A DNA stretch of 22,636 nt from Gammaproteobacteria bacterium RIFCSPHIGHO2_12_FULL_37_14 (lineage in GTDB: Bacteria > Pseudomonadota > Gammaproteobacteria > DSM-16500): contig MGXV01000060.1 of the NCBI GenBank assembly GCA_001801485.1, forward strand, positions 45,774-68,409. The letters run 5' to 3'. The translations under genes and the position numbers were made by a program. A model generated the notes under the pieces. That model saw only the letters and a program-made list of their open reading frames with translations. It was not told where the DNA came from and did not search any database. Of the stretch, positions 15,712 through 22,636 are shown in pieces (position 1 is the stretch's first letter; each line of letters begins with the position of its first letter).

Positions 15712-16499
15712 AAGTCACTCTCAAAATCAGTATTTTCAATAATTTTCCATTTTTTATTTTTAATAGATTTATCTTCGTCTTGTAAGCCTGGCATCAACAG
15801 AATGTAATCCACTCGGTTCTGTTTCATTAAATGTGTTGCCAATATATCCGCTAACTGAGGAGAGCCTAATTTATCCAATAAAAAACCTAGTCGCTGCTTC
15901 CAAGCAATCTCTATTTGGCTGTCAGCTAATGCCTGTAATTTATCCGCACGAATATGCTCTCGCAACTCATCAAGCACAGTAGCAATTTGATTTAAGCCGC
16001 CACAATGCATTGGATAACAAAGTAGATCCATGGCTGTTGCCTCTGGAGTTGAAATCGTTAGTCTACTTTTCAAAGTCGACAGAGACTGTACAGGAATAAC
16101 TTGAATATTAGATTTGGCAATAAACTGCACTCTTACTTTGCCGCATTCAATCATCGGTCTATTTCTGTCAGTCATGATTTGAAATGTTTGCGGCTGTTGA
16201 TGTGAAGCGCCATGATACATCGCTGCAGTTAATAACCCCGTGTAATAAGGATGTTGCCAATATTCCATCAAATAAGGGATAAAAAACTCTGCTGGCAAAC
16301 AATTATAAATTCTAAATTCAGGAGAGACGATAACATAGAATCCCTTTGCAGGACTTGCCAAATATCTTTTGGCTTTCAAGTGTTCAATTGACAATACAAT
16401 AGTGTGCCTGGCTTTTCCTAGTTCAAAAGAGGCTTCATCCAGTGTGAAATAACACCTGCCATTAGCTATTAATTTATCAATGTAATCGATTAGCTTCAT
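15708..16499 (-). CDS. AbiEi-family type IV antitoxin / transcriptional autoregulator
   Basis: A 263-residue protein with an N-terminal winged helix-turn-helix (ELGKARHTIVLSIEHLKAKR, then a GFYVI wing) and the C-terminal AbiEi domain. Typical landmarks are LPAEFFIPYLMEYWQHPYY, TGLLTAAMYHGASHQQPQ and STPEATAMDLLCYP (residues 151-164). Family members are antitoxins that also repress their own promoter by binding inverted repeats. Here the cognate AbiEii toxin is reduced to 28 codons, so the protein is an orphan regulator or a relic. The start has no ribosome site, and a -10-like element lies only about 12 bases upstream, so the mRNA may be leaderless. Confidence 0.88.
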   Translation of the reverse strand: MKLIDYIDKLIANGRCYFTLDEASFELGKARHTIVLSIEHLKAKRYLASPAKGFYVIVSPEFRIYNCLPAEFFIPYLMEYWQHPYYTGLLTAAMYHGASHQQPQTFQIMTDRNRPMIECGKVRVQFIAKSNIQVIPVQSLSTLKSRLTISTPEATAMDLLCYPMHCGGLNQIATVLDELREHIRADKLQALADSQIEIAWKQRLGFLLDKLGSPQLADILATHLMKQNRVDYILLMPGLQDEDKSIKNKKWKIIENTDFESDL

Positions 16500-16501
16500 A
16501 C

Positions 16502-16548
16502 GGATACTATATCATAAAGTATCCAAATTAGATACTCTATGATAGTGA
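16502..16548. promoter_or_regulatory. AbiEi operator region and probable promoter
   Basis: The inverted repeat GGATACT (16502-16508) / AGTATCC (16518-16524) brackets a minus-strand -10-like TATGAT (16516-16511). A second, related copy follows: GATACTATATCATA (16503-16516) and GATACTCTATGATA (16531-16544) agree at 12 of 14 positions, 28 bases apart. Two operator sites over the promoter fit the known negative autoregulation of abiE loci. Confidence 0.55.
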
Positions 16549-16658
16549 AACCGGTAAATATTATTATATTTTGACTAATTTTGGCTATATTTATTTCTCC
16601 ACTTTGCCCATTTCCTCAATATAACTACACCAATTATCTGTGATGAGGCCAAACTCGA

Positions 16659-16689
16659 GTTCCCGCTACTTGTTTAATTTAGCGGGAAC
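16659..16689. terminator. Hairpin downstream of the small secreted-protein gene
   Basis: A perfect 10-bp inverted repeat GTTCCCGCTA (16659-16668) / TAGCGGGAAC (16680-16689) with an 11-base loop. It lies 12 bases after the stop of the gene ending at 16702. No U-run follows on either strand, so it may be a weak terminator or an mRNA-stabilising stem. Confidence 0.5.
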
Positions 16690-16701
16690 CTAAGCGGAAA
16701 A

Positions 16702-16947
16702 TTAATAGTCATCATCGCCAGTAGCAGTATCTGGACTACCTTCATCAGCTGTAGTTGAGCTCGCATCACCGGTGGATGAACTACCAGTAGGCATATTATT
16801 ATCTTGAGATTGTTGCATCGTATTATCATTTGAAGCCGATAAGGTTTGATTGAAGTCATTATCCTCTGCCATTGCTGGGGTAACGCAGCTTAATACTGTC
16901 GCTAATACACCGACCATCATTGATAATCTTAATAACTTAATTTTCAT
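16702..16947 (-). CDS. Small secreted acidic, low-complexity protein
   Basis: An 81-residue preprotein. The first 27 residues form a good Sec signal (MKIKLLRLSMMVGVLATVLS, then CVTPAMA before the cut). The mature 54 residues are disordered, rich in Ser, Thr, Asp, Asn and Gln, with net negative charge, and end in DDDY. A strong ribosome site, AGGAGAG, precedes the ATG. A cysteine in the signal is not in a lipobox at the cleavage site, so a soluble periplasmic or exported peptide is more likely than a lipoprotein. No domain is recognised. Function unknown. Confidence 0.7.
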   Translation of the reverse strand: MKIKLLRLSMMVGVLATVLSCVTPAMAEDNDFNQTLSASNDNTMQQSQDNNMPTGSSSTGDASSTTADEGSPDTATGDDDY

Positions 16948-17122
16948 ATCACACTCTCCTATTTAAAGATTTGTTACATGGCACTGAAATTATTGACTAC
17001 AAAATAGCCAAAACTGTCAGTTACTAATCTAAACCTAAATGATTTTATTTTCTATTGATTTATAGCGCTCGCGCTACCATTAAATGATTAATTGGTCTCC
17101 CCTGTCAGCTCCTTGCTAGATA

Positions 17123-17692
17123 TTAGCAAAAAGACTTTCGATGCTCAGCAATTTTGATGGTTTTATTTGTATGGTTAGGCATACTCAATACAAAAATATG
17201 TTTGTTTTTTTTGTGTGAAAAAACAAATCGATGTACTCCTTTAAAATAAGCCATCGATTTTTCTGGAGTAAATATCATGCCCTTTTTAGAAGTCAAATCA
17301 GCATGTCGCTTTTCCTCTGACATGCCAACAATTAATTTACCATTTTTTTTAAGGAATCTAGAAACTTGTTGATAAAATGCATCATACTGAGCATGATCTA
17401 CATCAAATGAAAATATTGTCATTATATCAAAAGATAATGCTTGTTGTTTTTTTAGCACTTGAAAGAGACTTTCAGCATGATCATTAATATCAATTGAAGT
17501 AACTTCAATACCAAACTGTTTGATCACTAAATCATGGGGGTCAATATGATTACCAATATTGAGAACCTTCAAACTCATTAGATTTTTAGATGTATTCTCA
17601 TTGTACAACAATTGTAAAAACACTTGTGTTTCTTCGCTTGCGAAAACAAAATCTTTACTTTGAAAAACATCATCATTTCTACGGCCATTCAT
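17123..17692 (-). CDS. SAM-dependent methyltransferase-like protein
   Basis: A 189-residue protein resembling a divergent class I Rossmann methyltransferase. VLNIGNHIDPHDLV (motif I region, about residues 43-56) lacks the usual GxGxG. A beta-strand ending in an acidic residue follows (VTSIDIND). Then FDIMTIFSFDVDHAQYDAFY and FLKKNGKLIVGMSEE match the motif IV and post-motif regions of the fold. The C-terminus has HRFVFSHKKNKHIFVLSMPN. GAGG precedes the ATG. The gene starts 13 bases after the hairpin membrane-protein gene, so the two are very probably co-transcribed. The incomplete SAM loop makes activity uncertain; it could be a binding-only relative. Confidence 0.55.
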   Translation of the reverse strand: MNGRRNDDVFQSKDFVFASEETQVFLQLLYNENTSKNLMSLKVLNIGNHIDPHDLVIKQFGIEVTSIDINDHAESLFQVLKKQQALSFDIMTIFSFDVDHAQYDAFYQQVSRFLKKNGKLIVGMSEEKRHADLTSKKGMIFTPEKSMAYFKGVHRFVFSHKKNKHIFVLSMPNHTNKTIKIAEHRKSFC

Positions 17693-17705
17693 CGTTTTAA
17701 CCTCG

Positions 17706-18833
17706 TCATAAAGATTTCTTATTGAAAGTGCTGCTATTTAAATCTGGCTGTTGTGGTCGATCCAAACTCGAATCGCTCCTCCGCATGGGATATTTTTTAT
17801 AAATATCCCTGAAATCGATCGGATTCGATTCCTTTATGATTTTTTTATCCCGGATAATACCCATTAAATCGTTACTTGAAATTTTTCTTTGATGTTTTTT
17901 TTGAGTCTCTATCGCCAAATCGACTGTTATATTCTTCAACAAAACCGCGCTCTTTAACTTATCATTTAGATTTTTGTACTCAACCACCAGTTGTATTTTG
18001 TTATTTTTTTTGAGTGCAGAGCAAACACAAATTGCTGCTACAGTTAAGCCAAAAATAAAAGCTATGCCGAGCGTTGCCCATCCTACAACTGGAGTTACCG
18101 CTAAACCAGAAAAAATACCCGCTGATCCTAGCAAGCCAAGCACACCAGCAGAACAGCCTGCAATTGATCCAAATGCAGCAGCAAAACCAATCATTCCCAT
18201 TTTAATGTGAGTAGAATAAGGAAGAGGTCTATAAAAAAAATTATTATTATTATTCGTACAAACATCCTTAATGTCTTGCTGCAAGCGTTTTTTTTCACCA
18301 CGATTAAAATTAATAACTAGATTATAATCGCTCGCTACATTATTTTCATTATGATTTAGTATACTTACAAACCTGTATAAAATGTTGTTACTTTGCTTAT
18401 TATCAAGTAAGCAACGCAGTGTCTGTACGGTTTTGGGAGAATATTTACCCTTTGAAATATCATTTGAAATTTTATTTTTTATATCTTTGACCAATACAAA
18501 TATATTAGTATTATTTATATTTTTTTTTCTATTATTGAATAAACACTCTTTTAACATGGCTAACAAATAATCAAATATAAGTGCATGTTGCTTATCTTCT
18601 AGTTTCTGAATGGTACATTGTAATTCCTTACTTTCTTCGAGATGATTTTGATATGACCAATAAGTAATGGATAAAGCCACTAATAAAAATAAACCGGCAG
18701 AAATTAAACCTAGGATGATGACGGTGGATGCACCCATTGTTAATCCAAGAGTGCCAAACAAGATGCCAAATGTTGGCCATGCAACACCTGCTCCAGTGCC
18801 AATACCCTCACCTATTGATTTTAATATTTGCAT
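17706..18833 (-). CDS. Membrane protein with two glycine-rich hydrophobic hairpins (effector-like)
   Basis: A 375-residue protein with two hydrophobic regions. One is at about residues 12-58 (GTGAGVAWPTFGILFGTLGL then a second helix), the other at about 211-274 (FAAAFGSIAGCSAGVLGLLG then a second helix). Each is long enough for two membrane passes and rich in Gly and Ala. A soluble basic helical domain (about 60-205) separates them. The C-terminal hundred residues are hydrophilic and end in a Ser/Pro/Gln-rich tail (RRSDSSLDRPQQPDLNSSTF). There is no signal peptide. This architecture recurs among membrane-targeted Dot/Icm effectors of Legionellales, but I cannot assign a family. AAGG lies upstream of the ATG. 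The partner methyltransferase-like gene follows closely. Confidence 0.6.
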   Translation of the reverse strand: MQILKSIGEGIGTGAGVAWPTFGILFGTLGLTMGASTVIILGLISAGLFLLVALSITYWSYQNHLEESKELQCTIQKLEDKQHALIFDYLLAMLKECLFNNRKKNINNTNIFVLVKDIKNKISNDISKGKYSPKTVQTLRCLLDNKQSNNILYRFVSILNHNENNVASDYNLVINFNRGEKKRLQQDIKDVCTNNNNNFFYRPLPYSTHIKMGMIGFAAAFGSIAGCSAGVLGLLGSAGIFSGLAVTPVVGWATLGIAFIFGLTVAAICVCSALKKNNKIQLVVEYKNLNDKLKSAVLLKNITVDLAIETQKKHQRKISSNDLMGIIRDKKIIKESNPIDFRDIYKKYPMRRSDSSLDRPQQPDLNSSTFNKKSL

Positions 18834-18974
18834 TCATTCATCCCTTGTTTGATCATCATATAATGGAATACATCGCATCTTCTCAGCAGGAATAGTATGC
18901 TATCATTAACTTTCATTAAATACTATTGCACATTTTTTAAATACTCTGCTGCTCTATTTAAAATTAAATATTTT

Positions 18975-21900
18975 TTAATTCTGCTTGTAAAAGAGGGAGT
19001 GAGATGCGTCGTTTTTTTCTGGCAACTTCGGTGAAAATAAAGTAAGTGAATCAACCATTCCTGCTGTCAGCGAACTATTATTTTCTTTCAATTGTTTATT
19101 TTGCCATGCTTGCTCAAATACCGAGCGATCTTTTTCATCGAGAATCTTAATGATGTGATAAAATACTTGGTCTTTATTTTTAATCTTATCTAGATTAGCC
19201 AAAGTAAAATTTAAACGCATCTCTCTATTAAACGATGCAAACCCCCTTAAAACGATAAAAAGTTGATGCGCATTTTGAATTTTATCTTGATTATCTTGGG
19301 CAAAATTTAAGCTAGCATTCATTGGTAATTCTTTAATTATCTTAGCGAGTTCATAACCATCTTTAATTTTATCTTGATTATCTTTTGCGACTGATAATCG
19401 ATCTTTATCAGGTAAGAATCTTAATTTAATCAAAATCACTTCCAGCCAAAGTCCATTTATAATTTTATCTTGATTAGCGCGTACAAAAATCAACTCATAA
19501 CCATTTTTAAAACAATCAAGCATACAAGCGAAATCGAAACAACTCTCAATTTTATCTCGGTTCGCTAATGCAAAAGTTAAAGCATCTTTCATAGATATTT
19601 GCACCAGCTTTTTAAGTATCTCGTAAAGTTTATTACTATTAATTAAATGCTGACTTGCATTTGCAAAGTTCAAACAAGCATCTCCTTTTAAAAAAGTAAG
19701 CACATCAACCAATTCCGAAGCATTAATTTTATTTTGATTGGCTAATGCAAAACTTAATTGATCAGATTCAGATAAATGCTGCATTTGTTCAAGCACTTTA
19801 CTAAGCTCATTACCATTTTGAATCTTGCTTTGATTAGCTTGAGCAAAACCAAAGCGATCGTTAACATCCAAATGTTGAATGACCTCAGCAAGATCAAGAC
19901 CATTTTCAATTTTATCGAGATGTGCTTGCGCCAAATTTAACCGAATGCTCGCGCTCGCTTTTTTAAGTAAAGCGAGTACACAACAAAAAGCCTGTTTATT
20001 TTTAATCTTATCCTTATGTATTTCTATAAAAATTAGTTTATTATTGATCTCTAACGGTTGAAGAATGCTTGTAACATCATAAATAGAAACTATTTTATCT
20101 TGGTTCTCTAATACAAAGTGAAGTTGCTCACTCGACGGTAAATCCCTCACTATTACAGCAACATCTGACCCGGATTTTAGTTTATTTTGAATGATTTTTG
20201 TGAAGCTTAGTTTATTGCTTTTTCCTTCTAATGAGAGACCCAAGCGATCCATGATATAAGTTATTTCATAAACGTCATGAATTTTGTTTAAATTGTTCTC
20301 TATAAAATGAATTTGATCCGTTATATATAATTGTTCGATTATTTTACCAAGATCATAACCATTATCAATTTTACCTTGATTGTCTTTCGCATATGCAAGA
20401 CGATCATTTTTATTTAAACACTGAAGTATTTTACCAATTCCACCTCCGCTTTTAACTTTATCTTGATTCGCTTGAGCAAAGTCCAAACGATACTCAAGGT
20501 CTAATGATCCTAATACTGCAGCAAGTTCATCGCCATTTTGAATTTTACTTTGATTCGCTTGAGCAAAGTCCAAACGATACTCAAGGTCTAATGATCCTAA
20601 TACTGCAGCAAGTTCATTGCCATTTTGAATTTTATCTTGATTGGCTCGAGCAAAGCTCAAACGATGATTTGAATCTAATTGTTTTAATACTCTAGCAAGC
20701 TCATAGCCACATTGAATTTTGGTTTGATTCTCTCGAGCAAAATCCAAACGATCCTGGGAATCTAATTCACTTAACACTGCCAGTAGCTGGTCACCATTTT
20801 GAATTTTGGTTTGATTCTCTCGAGCAAAATCCAAACGATCCTGGGAATCTAATCCTTTTAATATCAGAATAAACTCGTTAATATTTTGAATTTTGTTTTG
20901 ATTGGCTCGAGCAAAATCCAAACGATCCTGGGAATCTAATCCTTTTAATATCGGGATAAACTCGTTAATATTTTGAATTTTGTTTTGATTGGCTTTCGCA
21001 AAATTCAAACGATCCTTGGGATCTAATTCACTTAGCACTGCCAGCAGCTGGTCACTATCTTGAATTTTATCTTGATTAGCTCGGGCAAAATCTAAACGAA
21101 GATTGGGGGATAGCAGTTTCAATATCTTAGCAAGCTCATAACCATATTTAATTTTATCTTGATTGGCTTGAGCAAAACCCAAATGATCCTTGGGATCTAA
21201 TTCATTTAACACTGCCAGTAGCTGGTCTCCATCTTGAATTTTATCTTGATTGGCTTTCGCAAAATCCAAACGATAATTAAAATCTAATTGTTCCAGTACC
21301 TTAGCAAGTTCCTTTCCATGTTGAATTTTATTTTGATTGGCTTTCGCAAAATCCAAACGATAATTAAAATCTAATTGTTTTAATACTCTAGCAAGCTCAT
21401 AGCCATCTTGAATTTTATCTTGATTCTCTCGAGCAAAATCTAAGCAATGATTGGGGTCTAATAGTTTCAATACCTTAACAAGGTGTTCTCCATTTTTAAT
21501 GACATCCCGATAACAAATAGCATTGTTTAAACATTTCTCTTTTGGCGTTTTTTCTAATACACAGATCAGATGATCTATATCACCAATTGATTGTCCAGGT
21601 AGAAGCTCAAGCCAATGATCCCCAAAAAAATCTTCTAATAACTCACCTGATAACTGAGAATGAAAAACTATTATCTCAAGTGGCATACCAGTAATACTTG
21701 ATTGGAAACTACCAATATAGCCCGTATAGTAAGTAATTGGCTTGAAAATTAAATTAGGAAATTGGGCTAATATGTACCTGACTAGTCGCTCATCATTTTG
21801 CTTAATTGCTTTTACCAACAGAGATTCTGATATTTTTTCGATATAAGATAATGTATTGCTTTGATATACCGACAACAATGCACGAAATAAAGATGTTTCT

Positions 21901-22636
21901 TCATGAAAAAAATCAATATTCACCATATTTAAATCGGTAAGCATAGTATAGAGTATATTTTCAATACATTTGTTAAGTTTAGTTTGCAAGATTGCTGGGT
22001 TGATATCGTTACCTTCATGCAATTGAACACTTTGAACAGAAAAAGGATAATGCGGTGGAACAAGTAGCCTAGCTTGTAATTTAAAAATATAGTCAATAAC
22101 ATTTGCAGGTACTTGCGCTGAAGCCATTTCAGCTGAAAGCATCTCTAAAATAGTAATTAAATCTTTCTGCTCATGATAAGGATTGAACATCCCTCTCTGT
22201 CCCGCTGGATAAGCCATGCCAGAAACATGATCTTTTGCTACACCAATTTGGAATAGCATGCCATGTTGACAAGCATGTTGCTCGAACAACCGAATTAAAA
22301 CATCAGTAGCTTCGACTGATCTTGCAAATGGCTGGAATAAATCCATCAATAAGGCTCTCAAATTGATATCTCGGCGAGTTCTTAAATTGACTGAACAAGA
22401 TGTCGGCTGCTCATGATTGCCAAATAAAAAGACATTCGTCGAAATAACACTTTCGTGATAATCTTTTTCATTATTATCAATCTCTTTGGTTCCATGTTCT
22501 GAATAATGATCGATGAAAGCTTGAATATTCGCAAATTTTTTTACATGCGCATTAGAAGCACGAAATGCAAACCAGTGATTTTCCTGATGTAAAATTTGCT
22601 GCATGATGCTATATACTTCATAAGCAAAAGCCACTT
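18975..22636 (-). CDS. Giant alpha-solenoid repeat protein (5' end possibly beyond the right edge)
   Basis: An open frame of at least 1,219 residues runs off the right edge. The first in-frame GTG (22634) may be internal, so the true N-terminus is unknown. Residues 1 to about 360 form a unique domain (it includes NHWFAFRASNAHVKKFANIQ and VISTNVFLFGNHEQPTSCSV). From about 365 to 1190 come roughly 27 tandem 29-residue units with consensus RLDFARANQDKIQNGDEL followed by a second helix (AAVLGSLD), so each unit is a helix pair and the whole is a superhelix. Some units have small insertions (28 to 33 residues). The last 30 residues are polar and end SLFYKQN. No catalytic motif or membrane segment is seen. 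Such a protein most likely binds partners; an effector role is inference. Confidence 0.8.
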   Translation of the reverse strand, partial: VAFAYEVYSIMQQILHQENHWFAFRASNAHVKKFANIQAFIDHYSEHGTKEIDNNEKDYHESVISTNVFLFGNHEQPTSCSVNLRTRRDINLRALLMDLFQPFARSVEATDVLIRLFEQHACQHGMLFQIGVAKDHVSGMAYPAGQRGMFNPYHEQKDLITILEMLSAEMASAQVPANVIDYIFKLQARLLVPPHYPFSVQSVQLHEGNDINPAILQTKLNKCIENILYTMLTDLNMVNIDFFHEETSLFRALLSVYQSNTLSYIEKISESLLVKAIKQNDERLVRYILAQFPNLIFKPITYYTGYIGSFQSSITGMPLEIIVFHSQLSGELLEDFFGDHWLELLPGQSIGDIDHLICVLEKTPKEKCLNNAICYRDVIKNGEHLVKVLKLLDPNHCLDFARENQDKIQDGYELARVLKQLDFNYRLDFAKANQNKIQHGKELAKVLEQLDFNYRLDFAKANQDKIQDGDQLLAVLNELDPKDHLGFAQANQDKIKYGYELAKILKLLSPNLRLDFARANQDKIQDSDQLLAVLSELDPKDRLNFAKANQNKIQNINEFIPILKGLDSQDRLDFARANQNKIQNINEFILILKGLDSQDRLDFARENQTKIQNGDQLLAVLSELDSQDRLDFARENQTKIQCGYELARVLKQLDSNHRLSFARANQDKIQNGNELAAVLGSLDLEYRLDFAQANQSKIQNGDELAAVLGSLDLEYRLDFAQANQDKVKSGGGIGKILQCLNKNDRLAYAKDNQGKIDNGYDLGKIIEQLYITDQIHFIENNLNKIHDVYEITYIMDRLGLSLEGKSNKLSFTKIIQNKLKSGSDVAVIVRDLPSSEQLHFVLENQDKIVSIYDVTSILQPLEINNKLIFIEIHKDKIKNKQAFCCVLALLKKASASIRLNLAQAHLDKIENGLDLAEVIQHLDVNDRFGFAQANQSKIQNGNELSKVLEQMQHLSESDQLSFALANQNKINASELVDVLTFLKGDACLNFANASQHLINSNKLYEILKKLVQISMKDALTFALANRDKIESCFDFACMLDCFKNGYELIFVRANQDKIINGLWLEVILIKLRFLPDKDRLSVAKDNQDKIKDGYELAKIIKELPMNASLNFAQDNQDKIQNAHQLFIVLRGFASFNREMRLNFTLANLDKIKNKDQVFYHIIKILDEKDRSVFEQAWQNKQLKENNSSLTAGMVDSLTLFSPKLPEKNDASHSLFYKQN
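19100..21540 (-). repeat. 87-bp tandem coding repeats in the solenoid gene
   Basis: About 27 units of mostly 87 bp encode the helix-pair repeats. Units between about 20450 and 21060 are nearly identical at the DNA level, for example blocks starting near 20475 and 20562, and near 20735 and 20822. The units nearer both ends are far more divergent, especially at 19100-20400. This gradient points to recent expansion or gene conversion in the middle. Boundaries are approximate. Confidence 0.75.

Noticed and set aside
17063..17076. Palindrome TAGCGCTCGCGCTA
   Set aside because: Its 2-base loop makes a poor hairpin, there is no U-run, and no gene start is near enough for an operator role.
19100..21540. 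Regular 87-bp repeats as a CRISPR array
   Set aside because: There are no constant repeats with unique spacers. The whole unit is coding and varies codon-wise in a continuous reading frame.

Overview
This AT-rich 22.6 kb chromosomal window looks gammaproteobacterial, and most plausibly comes from a host-associated Legionellales/Coxiella-like bacterium. Three things suggest this: the sdhCDAB operon lies divergent from gltA; the metabolic genes are of proteobacterial type; and several proteins look built for a eukaryotic host (a flavoprotein ending in a CaaX prenylation box, a very large helical-repeat protein, and a protein with glycine-rich membrane hairpins). The taxon is inferred from protein character, not from a marker gene.

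Layout. 1-4462: TCA-cycle block, with sdhB (running off the left edge), sdhA, sdhD and sdhC on the minus strand and gltA on the plus strand. The two units share a 101-bp gap with overlapping promoters. 4466-6619: an outer-membrane barrel protein, then a class A FAD monooxygenase-like protein ending in Cys-Ser-Ile-Met, then a short probable gene remnant. 6821-7838: a small hypothetical gene, tRNA-Ala(CGC), and a GIY-YIG nuclease gene between inverted palindromic repeats, which looks like a small mobile or dispersed cassette. 7890-10620: a conserved hypothetical gene diverging from an S24-type repressor gene, with a repeat-dense control region between them. After the repressor come a second hypothetical gene and a queuosine-precursor (VUT/YhhQ) transporter.

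10636-15586: minus-strand metabolic and cell-envelope genes. ltaE stands alone. The series EAL phosphodiesterase, EamA exporter, arginase, L,D-transpeptidase, DUF924 is tightly spaced and probably an operon. 15625-16550: an AbiEi-type antitoxin gene that keeps its likely operators and the ATGA junction to abiEii, but the toxin gene has decayed to 28 codons. 16702-22636: accessory minus-strand genes, namely a tiny secreted acidic protein, a methyltransferase-like protein paired with a membrane-hairpin protein, and a protein of more than 1,200 residues with about 27 tandem 29-residue helical repeats, whose N-terminus may lie beyond the right edge.

The strongest leads are the CaaX-tailed flavoprotein (candidate host-prenylated effector), the solenoid protein, the hairpin protein with its methyltransferase-like partner, the AbiE locus without its toxin, and the palindrome-bounded GIY-YIG cassette. 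No secretion system, CRISPR array, integrase or rRNA is visible here.
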